Origin: Balneolaceae bacterium
GTDB taxonomy: Bacteria > Bacteroidota > Rhodothermia > Balneolales > Balneolaceae
Direction of reading: 5' to 3'
Length of the DNA stretch: 27,042 nt
NCBI GenBank assembly: GCA_007123985.1
Contig: SLGA01000244.1
Location: 1-27,042 of the forward strand
Positions 1 through 8,799 of the stretch are shown piece after piece. The translations under genes were made by a program, and so were the position numbers. Positions within the stretch are counted from its first letter, which is position 1. Every line of letters starts with the position of its first letter. The notes beneath the pieces were generated by a model. The model saw only the letters and a list, made by a program, of their open reading frames with translations, ran no database searches and was not told the origin of the DNA.

Positions 1-196
1 TTACGCATTTTAATTTCTTATATGCATTTCTGTCAATTCCACTTATCTTAAAAATTATCCATTATAGTTTCTCAGCATTGTAAGTCTATTATCAAAACTA
101 AGTCTTTAATGGAAATAAAACTTTATTTTTCAGTGCCAAAGAGATTTTCATTGTATTGCTTTTTGGAGAATTAGCAAAATTAGTTTTACTTTTTTA

Positions 197-1909
197 ATGA
201 TGGCCAAGTTTAATTTTATTAATTACCTAATTAAAGTATATAGTTTCTTTTTTACACTACTTACTATACTTGCAATCTCATTTTCTAACATAAGTGCCCA
301 AACTATAGCTGTAGGCAGCCAAATGGATGAGCAATTGCAGTTAAATTTACTCCTACAGGATTCACTCAATTATGGCGCAATTAACCGACCATTCACATTT
401 AACTTTTACAATGTTGCAATCAACAGAAATAATAATCACAACAAATGGTGGCAGCGCCCCATACAATCCTCTGAGATAGAAATTTTCTCAGATTTTTCCG
501 CAGGTTTACTACCAATATCCATTAAGAATACGTTTAACACCAGGATTCCCATGGGGGAAAATAACGCTGCTGCCTGGTATGGGCGAGGACATACAACTGA
601 GTTCACGGGGGGCTTCTACATCAAATCCGAATATGTCTCTGTTAACTTCGAGCCTCATATCATTTACCATGAAAACAAAGACTTCCTGCACCCAAGATTT
701 ATCCAGACAGATGCAGCTGGAAATACTCTTTACAGTTCAGAGGGGCTTCGATTCCGGTATGATGCACCATTTCGCTTTGGCCCGGATCCTTTTTCTATAT
801 TTAATTTTGGCAACTCATCCATACGACTTCATTACAATAAGGTAGAGGCAGGAATAAGCTCTGAACCACTTTGGTGGGGAGCAATGAGGAGATATCCGCT
901 GATAATGAGCAATAATTCTGCTGGGTTACGACATGTGTTTCTGGGAACCCGAGAACCTCTTAACATTCCTTACCTGGGTAAATTAAACGCCAGATGGCTA
1001 GGAGGTTATCCTGCTGAGTCTGACTATTATCAGGGCCCGGAGGCCGGCAGAACACGATTTGTCAACTTTTTGAATATTGCATTTTCTCCATCCATTTTTC
1101 CAAATCTTACAATTGGCGCAATAAACGGCAGCTATATTTATCAGGATGGCGGGTTCAATATTTCTCAGATCACATACTTTTTTAACATTTTCGACAGTGC
1201 AAACAGAGCAAATCTGGAAGGAGTTGATAATCAGGATCAGATTGCTTCTGTGTATTTTCATCTGGTTTTTCCTGAAGCACGAGCAGAAATATTTGCTGAA
1301 TTTGCCCGCGAAGATTTCAGTTATGATCTGCGCGATTTCATCAATCAACCAAATCACAATAGTGCATATGCTTTTGGGTTTCAAAAAATATCTGATGCTC
1401 CATATTTTGACTTTCTGAAAACTCATTTCGAGCTCACTAACATTACTATTCCGCATCTGCAACAAGTTCGTTTTCAGGGAAACTTTTACACACATAGCCA
1501 AATTAGGCAAGGAAATACAAATTACGGACAAGTTCAGGGCGCAGCTATAGGGCCAGGATCAAACAGCCAATTCCTTGCAATTGATGCTTACAAAGATAAT
1601 TACAGAGTTGGCGTATTTACCCAGAGAGTAGCTGATAACGACAATTTTCATTTTGAAAGAGGCTCCGCATCCAATGCACTCTCTGCAAATTTCGGTGATT
1701 ATTTTCGACACAGAGTTAACCTAAACTTTGGACTTAATTTTCTCTACGGGCCCGGGCCTTTTTATATCAACAGCCGATTAGTTTGGACTAGAGCCTATAA
1801 TTATGGAAGATTCGATTATGGCCAAATTGATGGCTTTAATGAAGCCAATTACGATCGGAATGATCGTACCAATGTGCAATTTCAAATTGGTATTACATAC
1901 ATTCTATAA
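197..1909 (+). CDS. Wzi-family capsule assembly outer-membrane protein (first of tandem pair)
   Basis: A 570-residue predicted outer-membrane beta-barrel protein of the capsule-assembly Wzi family. Known Wzi proteins sit in the outer membrane and help retain surface polysaccharide; the exact role here is inferred. The N-terminus has a basic start and a hydrophobic stretch (about residues 10-32) ending in a likely signal peptidase site at NISAQ (31-35). Family-like blocks are GENNAAAWYGRG (120-131), EPLWWG (about 221) and IGPGSNSQF (about 451). The chain alternates aromatic and polar residues and ends in ITYIL, typical of a barrel C-terminus. Its stop lies 5 bases before the next gene, a paralogue, so the two are probably co-transcribed. 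This copy is visibly more AT-rich than the second. Start choice: the first in-frame ATG of an ATGATG pair, without a clear ribosome-binding site. Family call is strong; the sugar handled is unknown. Confidence 0.85.
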   Translation: MMAKFNFINYLIKVYSFFFTLLTILAISFSNISAQTIAVGSQMDEQLQLNLLLQDSLNYGAINRPFTFNFYNVAINRNNNHNKWWQRPIQSSEIEIFSDFSAGLLPISIKNTFNTRIPMGENNAAAWYGRGHTTEFTGGFYIKSEYVSVNFEPHIIYHENKDFLHPRFIQTDAAGNTLYSSEGLRFRYDAPFRFGPDPFSIFNFGNSSIRLHYNKVEAGISSEPLWWGAMRRYPLIMSNNSAGLRHVFLGTREPLNIPYLGKLNARWLGGYPAESDYYQGPEAGRTRFVNFLNIAFSPSIFPNLTIGAINGSYIYQDGGFNISQITYFFNIFDSANRANLEGVDNQDQIASVYFHLVFPEARAEIFAEFAREDFSYDLRDFINQPNHNSAYAFGFQKISDAPYFDFLKTHFELTNITIPHLQQVRFQGNFYTHSQIRQGNTNYGQVQGAAIGPGSNSQFLAIDAYKDNYRVGVFTQRVADNDNFHFERGSASNALSANFGDYFRHRVNLNFGLNFLYGPGPFYINSRLVWTRAYNYGRFDYGQIDGFNEANYDRNDRTNVQFQIGITYIL

Positions 1910-1914
1910 TCGTT

Positions 1915-3657
1915 ATGAAACAGAATAGCCTGGATACTTACATTCTCCGATTTTCTTTTATGAAAATATTCGTCTTGTTCATTTTTTTGGCATCCATTCA
2001 CTTTGTTTCTGTTCGTGCTCAAACTATTCCTGTTGACGACATTAAAGAGGAACAGCTTCGCATTCAGCAACTTTTCCAGGGTTCTGTTTATTCCTCATTT
2101 ACAAACCGACCTGTTTGGAATCATATCTACGATTTATACCTCGATAACTCGGAACAGAGCCATGGAATCTGGACCCGAAAACTTGATACACAAACTTACG
2201 ATCTCGGTTACTCATTCACTGCCGGTGTTTACAAACCCTCCTTGGCATTTACATCAAACAGTACCGTACCCTACGGTGAAAATAACGGAGCTGCCTGGTA
2301 TGGACGCGGATTAAACACTGAATTTCAGGGCGGATTCTGGATTACATCCGATTATCTCACCGTTACGTTTAAACCTCATTTCATTCAACATCAGAATAGT
2401 GATTTTGAGGTACCTCGCTTCATACCGGCTGATAATGAAGGAAACCGGCTTTTCGTTGCTGAGGCAGTCGGAGATATCATTGACCGGCCTTTTCGCTTTG
2501 GAGACCAATCATTCAGCACGTTTGATTTGGGCCATTCATCCATACGAGTTCACTTTAAAAATTTCGAGACCGGCCTTAGTAATGAACCACTTTGGTGGGG
2601 TGGAAATGTGAAATATCCGCTGCTAATCAGCAACAATGCACCGGGTTTGAATCACTTTTTTCTGGGAACAAGATCTCCAATTAATGTGCCTTACGTTGGC
2701 AACTTTGAATTCAAATGGGTTGGAGCTTTCCCCGAAGATTCCGAATATTTTCTTGCTGATGAAGAGGCGGACCAAAACCGGTTCATGAACGCGATCAACA
2801 TCTCCTATTCACCGGCATTTGCACCTAATTTCCATGTTGGATTTGCACGTGCAATTCACACGTATCTTGAAGACAACCGTCTTTCCGGCGAAGATATCGG
2901 AATGGTTTTAGATCCCTTTCTTTATGCAAATTTCCTTGAAAAACGTGGTGCCATTCAGAATTTGAAGCCAAGAAATCACATGAATTCTATCTATGCCCGA
3001 TGGATCTGGCCCGAAAGCAGGTTTGAAATCTACGGAGAGTTTTTCAGAGACGATTTTGCGTATGATTCTCGTGATCTTCTAATGGAGCCACGCCATAACA
3101 GCGGTTATGCATTTGGTTTTCAACAGATTGTGTTTGCGCCGGCTGCTAATTTCTACAAAGTAAACATGGAATTCACAAATATGACTCCCTCCTACCTTCA
3201 GGAAGTACGGCCACAGAACTACTATTACACACATCCGGAAATACGGCAGGGACACACCAACCGGGGTCAGGTTATTGGGGCTGCAATCGGTCCGGGCTCA
3301 AATAGTCAGTTTTTTGGAATCGACGGCTATTTTGATCAGGGAAGGCTTGGGTTATTCGTACGAAGACTCGCAGATAACAATCATTTTCATTACATGTACG
3401 ATCGATCCCTGAACAGACCGGAGGAGTTTAGACAGGGTTTTGGTGATTACTGGAGAAACCGAACCGATCTCACAATCGGCACGCGCGGTCTCTATTCATT
3501 CGGTGATATTCTACTGACTGGTGAATTCTCCTGGACCAAATTATTCAACTACGGAAGGTTTGATTACGGTAGGTTTCAGGGGTTAACCATTGCCAATTTT
3601 GAACCGTATGACCTTACGAATGTACAGTTCAGGTTATCAGTTAGTTACTTGTTCTAA
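1915..3657 (+). CDS. Wzi-family capsule assembly outer-membrane protein (second of tandem pair)
   Basis: A 580-residue paralogue of the preceding gene, related along the whole length. Shared blocks include GENNGAAWYGRG (121-132), NEPLWWGG, FLGTRSPINVPYVG, GAAIGPGSNSQF and a C-terminus ending in VSYLF, as expected for an outer-membrane barrel. The signal peptide reads best from an internal ATG at 1960 (MKIFVLFIF, cleavage near VRAQ); the ATG at 1915 would add 15 residues, a long leader comparable with that of the first paralogue, so either start is possible. The gene starts 5 bases after the upstream stop and ends 4 bases before the convergent LD-carboxypeptidase stop, leaving no space for a private terminator. 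Likely role is surface polysaccharide attachment or export, inferred from family. No capsule polymerase or ABC exporter is visible in the window. Confidence 0.85.
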   Translation: MKQNSLDTYILRFSFMKIFVLFIFLASIHFVSVRAQTIPVDDIKEEQLRIQQLFQGSVYSSFTNRPVWNHIYDLYLDNSEQSHGIWTRKLDTQTYDLGYSFTAGVYKPSLAFTSNSTVPYGENNGAAWYGRGLNTEFQGGFWITSDYLTVTFKPHFIQHQNSDFEVPRFIPADNEGNRLFVAEAVGDIIDRPFRFGDQSFSTFDLGHSSIRVHFKNFETGLSNEPLWWGGNVKYPLLISNNAPGLNHFFLGTRSPINVPYVGNFEFKWVGAFPEDSEYFLADEEADQNRFMNAINISYSPAFAPNFHVGFARAIHTYLEDNRLSGEDIGMVLDPFLYANFLEKRGAIQNLKPRNHMNSIYARWIWPESRFEIYGEFFRDDFAYDSRDLLMEPRHNSGYAFGFQQIVFAPAANFYKVNMEFTNMTPSYLQEVRPQNYYYTHPEIRQGHTNRGQVIGAAIGPGSNSQFFGIDGYFDQGRLGLFVRRLADNNHFHYMYDRSLNRPEEFRQGFGDYWRNRTDLTIGTRGLYSFGDILLTGEFSWTKLFNYGRFDYGRFQGLTIANFEPYDLTNVQFRLSVSYLF

Positions 3658-3661
3658 GCGA

Positions 3662-4672
3662 TCACGATACTGTAGTCTCAAGGGCCGAAAGCATTCCTTT
3701 ATCTGCATCTAACAGAACCCGGAGCCCAACTGGTATTGTGAGGTTATCAGGATCGTGCCCGATATCTTTACCTGTCACGGCAGGGATACCCAGTGGTTTT
3801 ATATGATCAGTCAAAACTTCCTTTATGGTAAAGTTTGCTCCTCTTGATTCCGCGCAGTTTGTACATTGGCCAAATATAAATCCTTTCAAATTATCAAGCA
3901 TACCTGCCCGTTTCATATGCGTCAGCATTCGGTCTATTTTATATGGCGGTTCGGCAATATCCTCCACAAACAGAATTGCATCGGTTAGATCAGGTTGATA
4001 ATCTGTCCCGATTGATGTAGTTAATACAGTTAAATTACCACCAATAATTCGGCCTTCAGAATTACCGGGCATTAGTGTTTCAAATCCATCTCTTGCTGTA
4101 AACTCAACGTCCACACCGTCCATCAGCGTCTTCTGAAAACTATTTTTTGTGATTTCAGTCCAGTCGGATGTTCCGTTAGGTCCATGATAGGTCATTAAAC
4201 CGCAATGCTTTAGAAAAGCGAGGTGTAATGTTGTGATATCACTAAATCCACAAAAAACTTTAGGATTTGCTTTAATCACATCATAATCCAGATGTGGTAA
4301 AATTCTGGCTGATCCCCAGCCTCCCCGAACCGCTACAATTGCATCAATCGAATCGTCATTAAAAAAACGCATGAGATCAAGAGCCCGTTGATAGTCGGTT
4401 CCAGCAAAATAGCCATATCTTTCTCTCACAAACTCTCCAAAAACTACATTCAAACCCATTGACTCCAGTATATGACGCATTCTTGCAAAATCACGCTGAT
4501 CGTGTACAATTCCTGCCGGGGCTGTAAATGCTACCGTATCCCCTTTACTTATCTTTTTGGGTTTTAAAATCTCAAAATCGTGGTGAGGAACTGGTTCTTT
4601 ATCAAAAAAAACTGCAGGCACTCCCAAGGCACCTGCACTGCTTAGTTTTATAAATTCTGATCTCTTCATCAT
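3662..4672 (-). CDS. LD-carboxypeptidase (peptidase family S66), Tat-like leader
   Basis: A peptidase of family S66, which removes the terminal D-Ala from murein tetrapeptides during peptidoglycan recycling (LdcA type); relatives such as MccF cleave microcin C instead. From the ATG at 4672 the protein has 336 residues. The expected catalytic triad is present: Ser144 in GFSDITTLH, Glu237 in LFVEDIAEPP and His306 in GKDIGHDPDN. RGGWGS at 116-121 is the conserved loop before the nucleophile. I chose 4672 because TAAGG lies about 8 bases upstream, overlapping the nadD stop; a start at 4723 would overlap nadD by 41 bases. The N-terminus KRSEFIKLSSAGALGVPA resembles a twin-arginine leader with KR in place of RR, which suggests export, unlike cytoplasmic LdcA. 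It is the last gene of the polyprenyl synthase-bamD-nadD-ldc run. Confidence 0.88.
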   Translation of the reverse strand: MMKRSEFIKLSSAGALGVPAVFFDKEPVPHHDFEILKPKKISKGDTVAFTAPAGIVHDQRDFARMRHILESMGLNVVFGEFVRERYGYFAGTDYQRALDLMRFFNDDSIDAIVAVRGGWGSARILPHLDYDVIKANPKVFCGFSDITTLHLAFLKHCGLMTYHGPNGTSDWTEITKNSFQKTLMDGVDVEFTARDGFETLMPGNSEGRIIGGNLTVLTTSIGTDYQPDLTDAILFVEDIAEPPYKIDRMLTHMKRAGMLDNLKGFIFGQCTNCAESRGANFTIKEVLTDHIKPLGIPAVTGKDIGHDPDNLTIPVGLRVLLDADKGMLSALETTVS

Positions 4673-4682
4673 CAAATAAGCC

Positions 4683-5252
4683 TTAATAGAGATTTTGTTT
4701 GCGAATATACTCTTCAACTTCAACCGGCAAATTCAAACGTTTTACGGTTTCGCTTCGAATCTCCGTTGAAGATATATCCACCTGCTGGTTATTTACAAAA
4801 ATTGTTTTCTCGAGAATCTCTTCTGCTGCTGAATGAGCTGAATAACCGGGCCTTCGGGCTGCCAAAAGTGTTACTTCATCGAGAAGCTCTTTGTATCTAT
4901 ACCATTCATGAAAATTAACCAGACTATCCTCACCCATGCATAAAAAGTAGATATTTTCAGGGTGAGTACTCTTTAGATAACGAATGGTTTTCAGAGTGTA
5001 TGAAGGTTTTGGAAGGGATTGTTCGAGATCACTAATTCGAACCTGATGTATATCTGAAAATGCAAGCTGTAGCATTTTCAAACGATGATTGTATGGGGCC
5101 TGGGTTCGATCTTTTTTATGGGGAGGGTCAGGTGTAAGCGTAATCAGGATTTCATCAATCAGGCCACTATCAAGAAAACTGTGGACAATATGAAGATGGC
5201 CCTGATGAACAGGATCAAACGATCCACCAAATACACCAACCCGTTTTCCCAA
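4683..5252 (-). CDS. nadD: Nicotinate-nucleotide adenylyltransferase
   Basis: A 189-residue enzyme, normal for NadD, that transfers AMP from ATP to nicotinate mononucleotide to give deamido-NAD in NAD biosynthesis. The nucleotidyltransferase signature GSFDPVHQGH is at residues 10-19, with the two histidines that bind the ATP phosphates. The second family motif, DISSTEIRSE, lies near the C-terminus. The gene starts 9 bases after the bamD stop and ends 10 bases before the chosen start of the LD-carboxypeptidase, so it is probably in the same minus-strand operon. Cytoplasmic, with no membrane segment. The main alternative, phosphopantetheine adenylyltransferase (CoaD), is shorter and lacks the C-terminal SSTEIR form, so NadD is preferred. 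Confidence 0.95.
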   Translation of the reverse strand: MGKRVGVFGGSFDPVHQGHLHIVHSFLDSGLIDEILITLTPDPPHKKDRTQAPYNHRLKMLQLAFSDIHQVRISDLEQSLPKPSYTLKTIRYLKSTHPENIYFLCMGEDSLVNFHEWYRYKELLDEVTLLAARRPGYSAHSAAEEILEKTIFVNNQQVDISSTEIRSETVKRLNLPVEVEEYIRKQNLY

Positions 5253-5261
5253 AGCTCAGTA

Positions 5262-6077
5262 TTAGTTTGATTGAGCTACGGCTCTGTTTCTAACGTTTTC
5301 CAGACCCCGGTTAGCGCGGTCATATAACTCCTCTGCACGACTTCTGTTTTCACCTTGCGGAAACAGCTGTAAGTATGTGCTGTAGCTATCAAGTGCTTTC
5401 TCAAATCGCTCTTCCTGACGCTGCTCAACACTATTTTCCGCAAACAACAAGTACGCTTCGATTTGATTCACTAATGCCCTTTCTGCCCACACAGATTCGG
5501 GATATTGATCGATAACCAACCCATAGTAAATTGCTGCTGAATTGTATTGACTGGTTCTCATATAAAACTCACCTGCATTAAAATCGCGACGAGCCAGTTT
5601 ATCGCGCATTTCAGTTATGAGAGCTGCTGCCTCCTCCTGAAATTCGGAGTTCGGATATCGCGAGTTAAAGAGCCGGAATCGTTCAATGGCCCTGTTTGTG
5701 TAGGTTTGATCTAATTTAAAACGAGGGCTTAGGTGATAGTACGATTTGGCTTCCCGAAACTCGACTATTTCCCTTCTGGGTGAATTAGGAAAAAATTGCA
5801 CGTATCTGCTGTATTCCGATGAAGCAAGCAGATATCGCCTGTCTAAAAAATACGTTTCTGCCAAATAAAACTGTGCGTCTTGCCCGATATCGGTTCCCCG
5901 CCCGATGGAAATCACGGTTTCAAATGCACGAGCTGCATCTCCATAGTTTTCAAGTTCAAACTGATTCATAGCTTTTTCGAAAGCAACCTCCAGCGTATCT
6001 CCCGGCCTGATTAAATCCTGACTACGGCACGAAAGAAGTGTAATTGAAGCAATAATTAAAATAAGTAGGGTTCGCAT
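5262..6077 (-). CDS. bamD: Outer membrane assembly lipoprotein BamD (TPR)
   Basis: An outer-membrane lipoprotein of the BamD family, part of the BAM machine that folds beta-barrel proteins such as the two Wzi-like proteins nearby. From the ATG at 6077 (271 residues) the start is a classic lipoprotein signal, MRTLLILIIASITLLSC, with the lipobox cysteine at residue 17. The rest is tetratricopeptide-like helices with BamD-style blocks: an early YGDAARAFETVI, then AQFYLAETYFLDRRYLLASSEYSRY with a FPNSP turn, a second AIERFRLFNSRYPNSEF, and AAIYYGLVIDQYPES. A GTG at 6092 is also in frame and would overlap the upstream gene's stop by 11 bases; I prefer the ATG because it gives a standard signal peptide and lies 4 bases after that stop. 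The annotation BamD rather than generic TPR protein rests on the lipobox, length and repeat pattern. Confidence 0.85.
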   Translation of the reverse strand: MRTLLILIIASITLLSCRSQDLIRPGDTLEVAFEKAMNQFELENYGDAARAFETVISIGRGTDIGQDAQFYLAETYFLDRRYLLASSEYSRYVQFFPNSPRREIVEFREAKSYYHLSPRFKLDQTYTNRAIERFRLFNSRYPNSEFQEEAAALITEMRDKLARRDFNAGEFYMRTSQYNSAAIYYGLVIDQYPESVWAERALVNQIEAYLLFAENSVEQRQEERFEKALDSYSTYLQLFPQGENRSRAEELYDRANRGLENVRNRAVAQSN

Positions 6078-6081
6078 CAGT

Positions 6082-7053
6082 CTAAAATTCACGATTCTTT
6101 AAAAAGTTAATTAGCTTTAAAAGATCTCCTTTATATTTGGATTCTTCAAACATTTCAAGAGCCTTTTCTGCTTTTGTATAGTATTGATTCATAACATTCT
6201 TCGCTTCTTCAATTATACCGCACGATTCGTATAATTCAATGATGCGCAGAACGTCAACGTCTTTCATGGTTTTGTTTTCCAGACAGTTGATTAACCAAGT
6301 TCTTTCATCTTTATTGCAATGTTCCAGCACTTGCAGCATCAGGTAAGTTTTTTTTCCCTCATAGATATCTCCCCCTTTTCTTTTTCCAAACTTTTCCGGG
6401 TCTGCGGTTACATCAAGAATGTCATCCTGAATTTGAAAGGCTTTACCAAGTGAAAAACCTAATTCCTTCAGTGTATTCAGTTTATCTTCATCCGCATTTG
6501 AACAGATTCCACCCATTTCGAGCGATGCTGCGATTAGAGCACCGGTTTTACCTGAAATCATTTCCAAGTACTCATCTGTTGTAACATCCAGGCGGTCTTC
6601 AAATTCCATGTCAAGCGCCTGACCTTCACACACTTTGTTGATGCCTTCTAAAAAAACACGATTCAATTTTTTGAAGTCAATTTCCTCAGAAACTTTTTGC
6701 AACTGCAGCATCGCCTGTATAAGCATTCCATCTCCGGACAGGATTGCAGTTGAGGAGTTCCACTTCACATGAACGGTGTCATTTCCTCTTCTGCTTTTTG
6801 CCTGATCCATGATATCATCATGAATCAAACTGAAATTGTGCACCAGTTCAACAGCCAATGCTGCCGGAATACTTTTTCGAATATTTTTTCCACACATTCC
6901 TGTAGCCACAAGTGTAAGTATAGGCCGAATTCGCTTGGCTTTACTGCTTAGAATATACTTTTGTGGATCGTATAGAGTAGAAGGAGCTTCCGGCAGTTTT
7001 AGATGATGAATTTCACTCTCAATGAGTGTAGCGTAAGGTTTTAAAAAATCCAA
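6082..7053 (-). CDS. Polyprenyl diphosphate synthase (trans-isoprenyl type)
   Basis: A 323-residue class I prenyl transferase that extends an allylic diphosphate with isopentenyl diphosphate, supplying chains for quinones or other isoprenoids. The first aspartate-rich motif is DDIMD (residues 79-83) followed by RRG; the second is QDDILD (209-214). GKTGALI (168-174) and KAKRIRP (38-44) are further conserved sites. The residue five before the first motif is aromatic (Phe74) and the next is Ser75, which does not settle product length; medium or long chains are possible, so no gene symbol is given. It is the first gene of the minus-strand operon, its stop overlaps the alternative bamD start, and a TAnnTTTG-like box lies upstream at 7088-7095. 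Confidence 0.92.
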   Translation of the reverse strand: MDFLKPYATLIESEIHHLKLPEAPSTLYDPQKYILSSKAKRIRPILTLVATGMCGKNIRKSIPAALAVELVHNFSLIHDDIMDQAKSRRGNDTVHVKWNSSTAILSGDGMLIQAMLQLQKVSEEIDFKKLNRVFLEGINKVCEGQALDMEFEDRLDVTTDEYLEMISGKTGALIAASLEMGGICSNADEDKLNTLKELGFSLGKAFQIQDDILDVTADPEKFGKRKGGDIYEGKKTYLMLQVLEHCNKDERTWLINCLENKTMKDVDVLRIIELYESCGIIEEAKNVMNQYYTKAEKALEMFEESKYKGDLLKLINFLKNREF

Positions 7054-7087
7054 TTTGATAATCTGTTTCTTTTGAGCTGCTAAGATA

Positions 7088-7095
7088 CAAAAATA
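7088..7095 (-). promoter_or_regulatory. Candidate -7 promoter box for the polyprenyl synthase operon
   Basis: Read on the minus strand the sequence is TATTTTTG, an exact match to the TAnnTTTG -7 element described for the primary sigma factor of Bacteroidota. It lies 34 bases upstream of the start codon at 7053. I see no matching TTTG -33 element at the usual distance, so this is a weak call. Confidence 0.3.
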
Positions 7096-7225
7096 GAGAG
7101 TTACTTTTTACTCTATCTCTACGTTACGTGTCTCTTTATCAATCATCCAAATTGAAAACAATCTAGTACCTTCGATATTCAACAACCACTACCTGAATAG
7201 ATTCTACTTTCGAGATTTACAACAG

Positions 7226-8314
7226 ATGCGAATATTGATCGCCACAAATAGTTATCCAACAAATAAAAATCCTACTCATCAGGTTTTTGTTCGAAATATC
7301 TACAACGGTCTGAAGAAAAAATTTCCCCAAACAGATCTTGTTTACAACCGATATTATGAATGGTTCAAATCGGATCTTGGGAAGGGCAATGCTATTACAG
7401 GCCTGTTTAAATTTGTGGCACTTATCTGGTCTTACCTCCCCTATTTCATCTACAAAACCAAAAAATACGATGTTATCTACTCTCATGGTGAGCTTCTGCC
7501 CGGTATTTTAATTCCAACTCTCCAAAAAATCTTTGGTGTAAAACATATTTGTTACGTTCATGGAAGTGCGAACATATTTACGTTGGAAAAAGGATTTAAT
7601 TTCATGGTTACGAAATATGTATTTAATAAAAGTGATTTACTTGTTACAAACAGTGTTTTTATGCAATCTGTCATAAAAAAAGAGTATGGCTTACCTAGTA
7701 CAATTGTTACACCAGGTTACAACACTGATTTGTTCAATACAATACATCAAACAAGAACAATAGATATCTGCTTTGCCGGCTCGGCGGTGCATATAAAAGG
7801 TGCTGATTTAATCCTGAAAGCAGTAAATATCAATCGAATATTCTATCAAAAACATGGTCTGAAAATTCACATCTATACGGATGGAGCCCTGAAAGCTGAC
7901 TACCTGAATTACATCGAATCGAATAATCTAACGGATTTTATCTCCATTTATGAAAGGCTTTCTGATCAGGATTTATCAAAAACATTTAAAAAAACAAAAG
8001 TAGTCCTTTTCCCATCTCGCGAAGAATCTCTCGGGCTCATCGGGATAGAAGCGATCGCTTCCGGTTGTGTTTTGATCGCAGCGAATACCGGCGGAATCAC
8101 AGAGTACGTAGATCACGAAAAGAATGGATTTTTATTTGAAAGAGAGAATGCAGAAGACCTGCAAAAAATGATCGAATACGTTTTTAAGAATTATAATGCG
8201 ATAAGAACCGAATTTGCAGATATTCAAAAATCTGTTCAAGCTTATTCCCTTGAAATGGGGATTAATCAAACTGTTGAACTTTTCAACTCAATTTTTGCCG
8301 GGAAGGATCTTTGA
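7226..8314 (+). CDS. GT4-family glycosyltransferase
   Basis: A 362-residue GT-B fold glycosyltransferase of family GT4, transferring a sugar from a nucleotide sugar with retention of configuration; donor and acceptor are unknown. The N-terminal domain opens with MRILIATNSYPTNKNPTHQVF, the usual start of GT4 proteins that act on polysaccharides. The C-terminal domain begins near residue 180 (ICFAGSAVHIKGADLILKAV) and carries the EX7E motif at Glu267 and Glu275 (EESLGLIGIE), then ASGC and NTGGITEYV, the nucleotide-sugar binding region. No signal peptide; probably at the cytoplasmic face of the inner membrane. The gene stands alone on the plus strand and its last 32 bases overlap the end of a minus-strand gene. 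It lies near other surface-glycan genes, which suggests a role in polysaccharide or glycolipid assembly. Confidence 0.9.
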   Translation: MRILIATNSYPTNKNPTHQVFVRNIYNGLKKKFPQTDLVYNRYYEWFKSDLGKGNAITGLFKFVALIWSYLPYFIYKTKKYDVIYSHGELLPGILIPTLQKIFGVKHICYVHGSANIFTLEKGFNFMVTKYVFNKSDLLVTNSVFMQSVIKKEYGLPSTIVTPGYNTDLFNTIHQTRTIDICFAGSAVHIKGADLILKAVNINRIFYQKHGLKIHIYTDGALKADYLNYIESNNLTDFISIYERLSDQDLSKTFKKTKVVLFPSREESLGLIGIEAIASGCVLIAANTGGITEYVDHEKNGFLFERENAEDLQKMIEYVFKNYNAIRTEFADIQKSVQAYSLEMGINQTVELFNSIFAGKDL

Positions 8315-8795
8315 ACTTCTCAACCAATTTCGGTGACATGAGAAAAATTATCACCAGAAAGGTAACAAATGGTGTGAGATAGATTATGCCTAAATTTGAA
8401 ATATGAAGGAAAACAGGGTGAATGCAAAAACCCGGAGTCATTGTAAGAATACTAATCGCCCAAAAACCCAGATGATAGCCCAGCAATATTTTATAGTAGA
8501 TTATACCACCTCCAACCAGTACTACAAATACCAGTCCAAAAAGCAGATAAAATCCGGCAGGGGTAGTATAGTAGATTGTATCATATTCAAGACTACGATC
8601 GTTGTAAACATGAATAATTGAGGAAGTTGGCCGGTTTTGATCCACATAGATGGTTTTTCCGCAATACTCTTTCGCAAACTCAACCTGTGGTAAAACAGTG
8701 TAGGTTGTTACAAATCCCCGAACTCCGCTCCATACCGTAAAATAGAAGAGAACAATTCCTGCGGTATAAAGAATTCTTTTGAGTAAGATCTTCAT
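8283..8795 (-). CDS. Hypothetical four-helix membrane protein
   Basis: A 170-residue protein that I do not recognise. Predicted membrane helices are at about residues 8-27, 80-103, 105-122 and 132-154. Between the first and second helices lies a soluble loop of about 50 residues (35-78) with one cysteine (YCGKTIYVD), probably outside the cytoplasm. The C-terminus (155-170) is lysine-rich and likely cytoplasmic. It starts 4 bases after the stop of the DUF354 gene, so the two are almost certainly one transcription unit and may work together. Its last 32 bases overlap the opposite-strand glycosyltransferase. Size and topology recall small membrane partners of exosortases, but no exosortase is in the window and I cannot support that link. 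Confidence 0.75.
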   Translation of the reverse strand: MKILLKRILYTAGIVLFYFTVWSGVRGFVTTYTVLPQVEFAKEYCGKTIYVDQNRPTSSIIHVYNDRSLEYDTIYYTTPAGFYLLFGLVFVVLVGGGIIYYKILLGYHLGFWAISILTMTPGFCIHPVFLHISNLGIIYLTPFVTFLVIIFLMSPKLVEKFKDPSRQKLS

Positions 8796-8799
8796 TCAA

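Noticed and set aside
998..1531. Long open frame of 177 codons on the minus strand inside the first Wzi gene
   Set aside because: It lies wholly inside a well-supported gene, has poor composition for a protein and no homologue that I recognise.
1745..1757. GGGCCCGGGCC palindrome in the first Wzi gene
   Set aside because: It is fully explained by codons for Tyr-Gly-Pro-Gly-Pro within the gene.
5085..5270. Plus-strand frame over the start of nadD
   Set aside because: Antisense shadow of nadD without its own signals.
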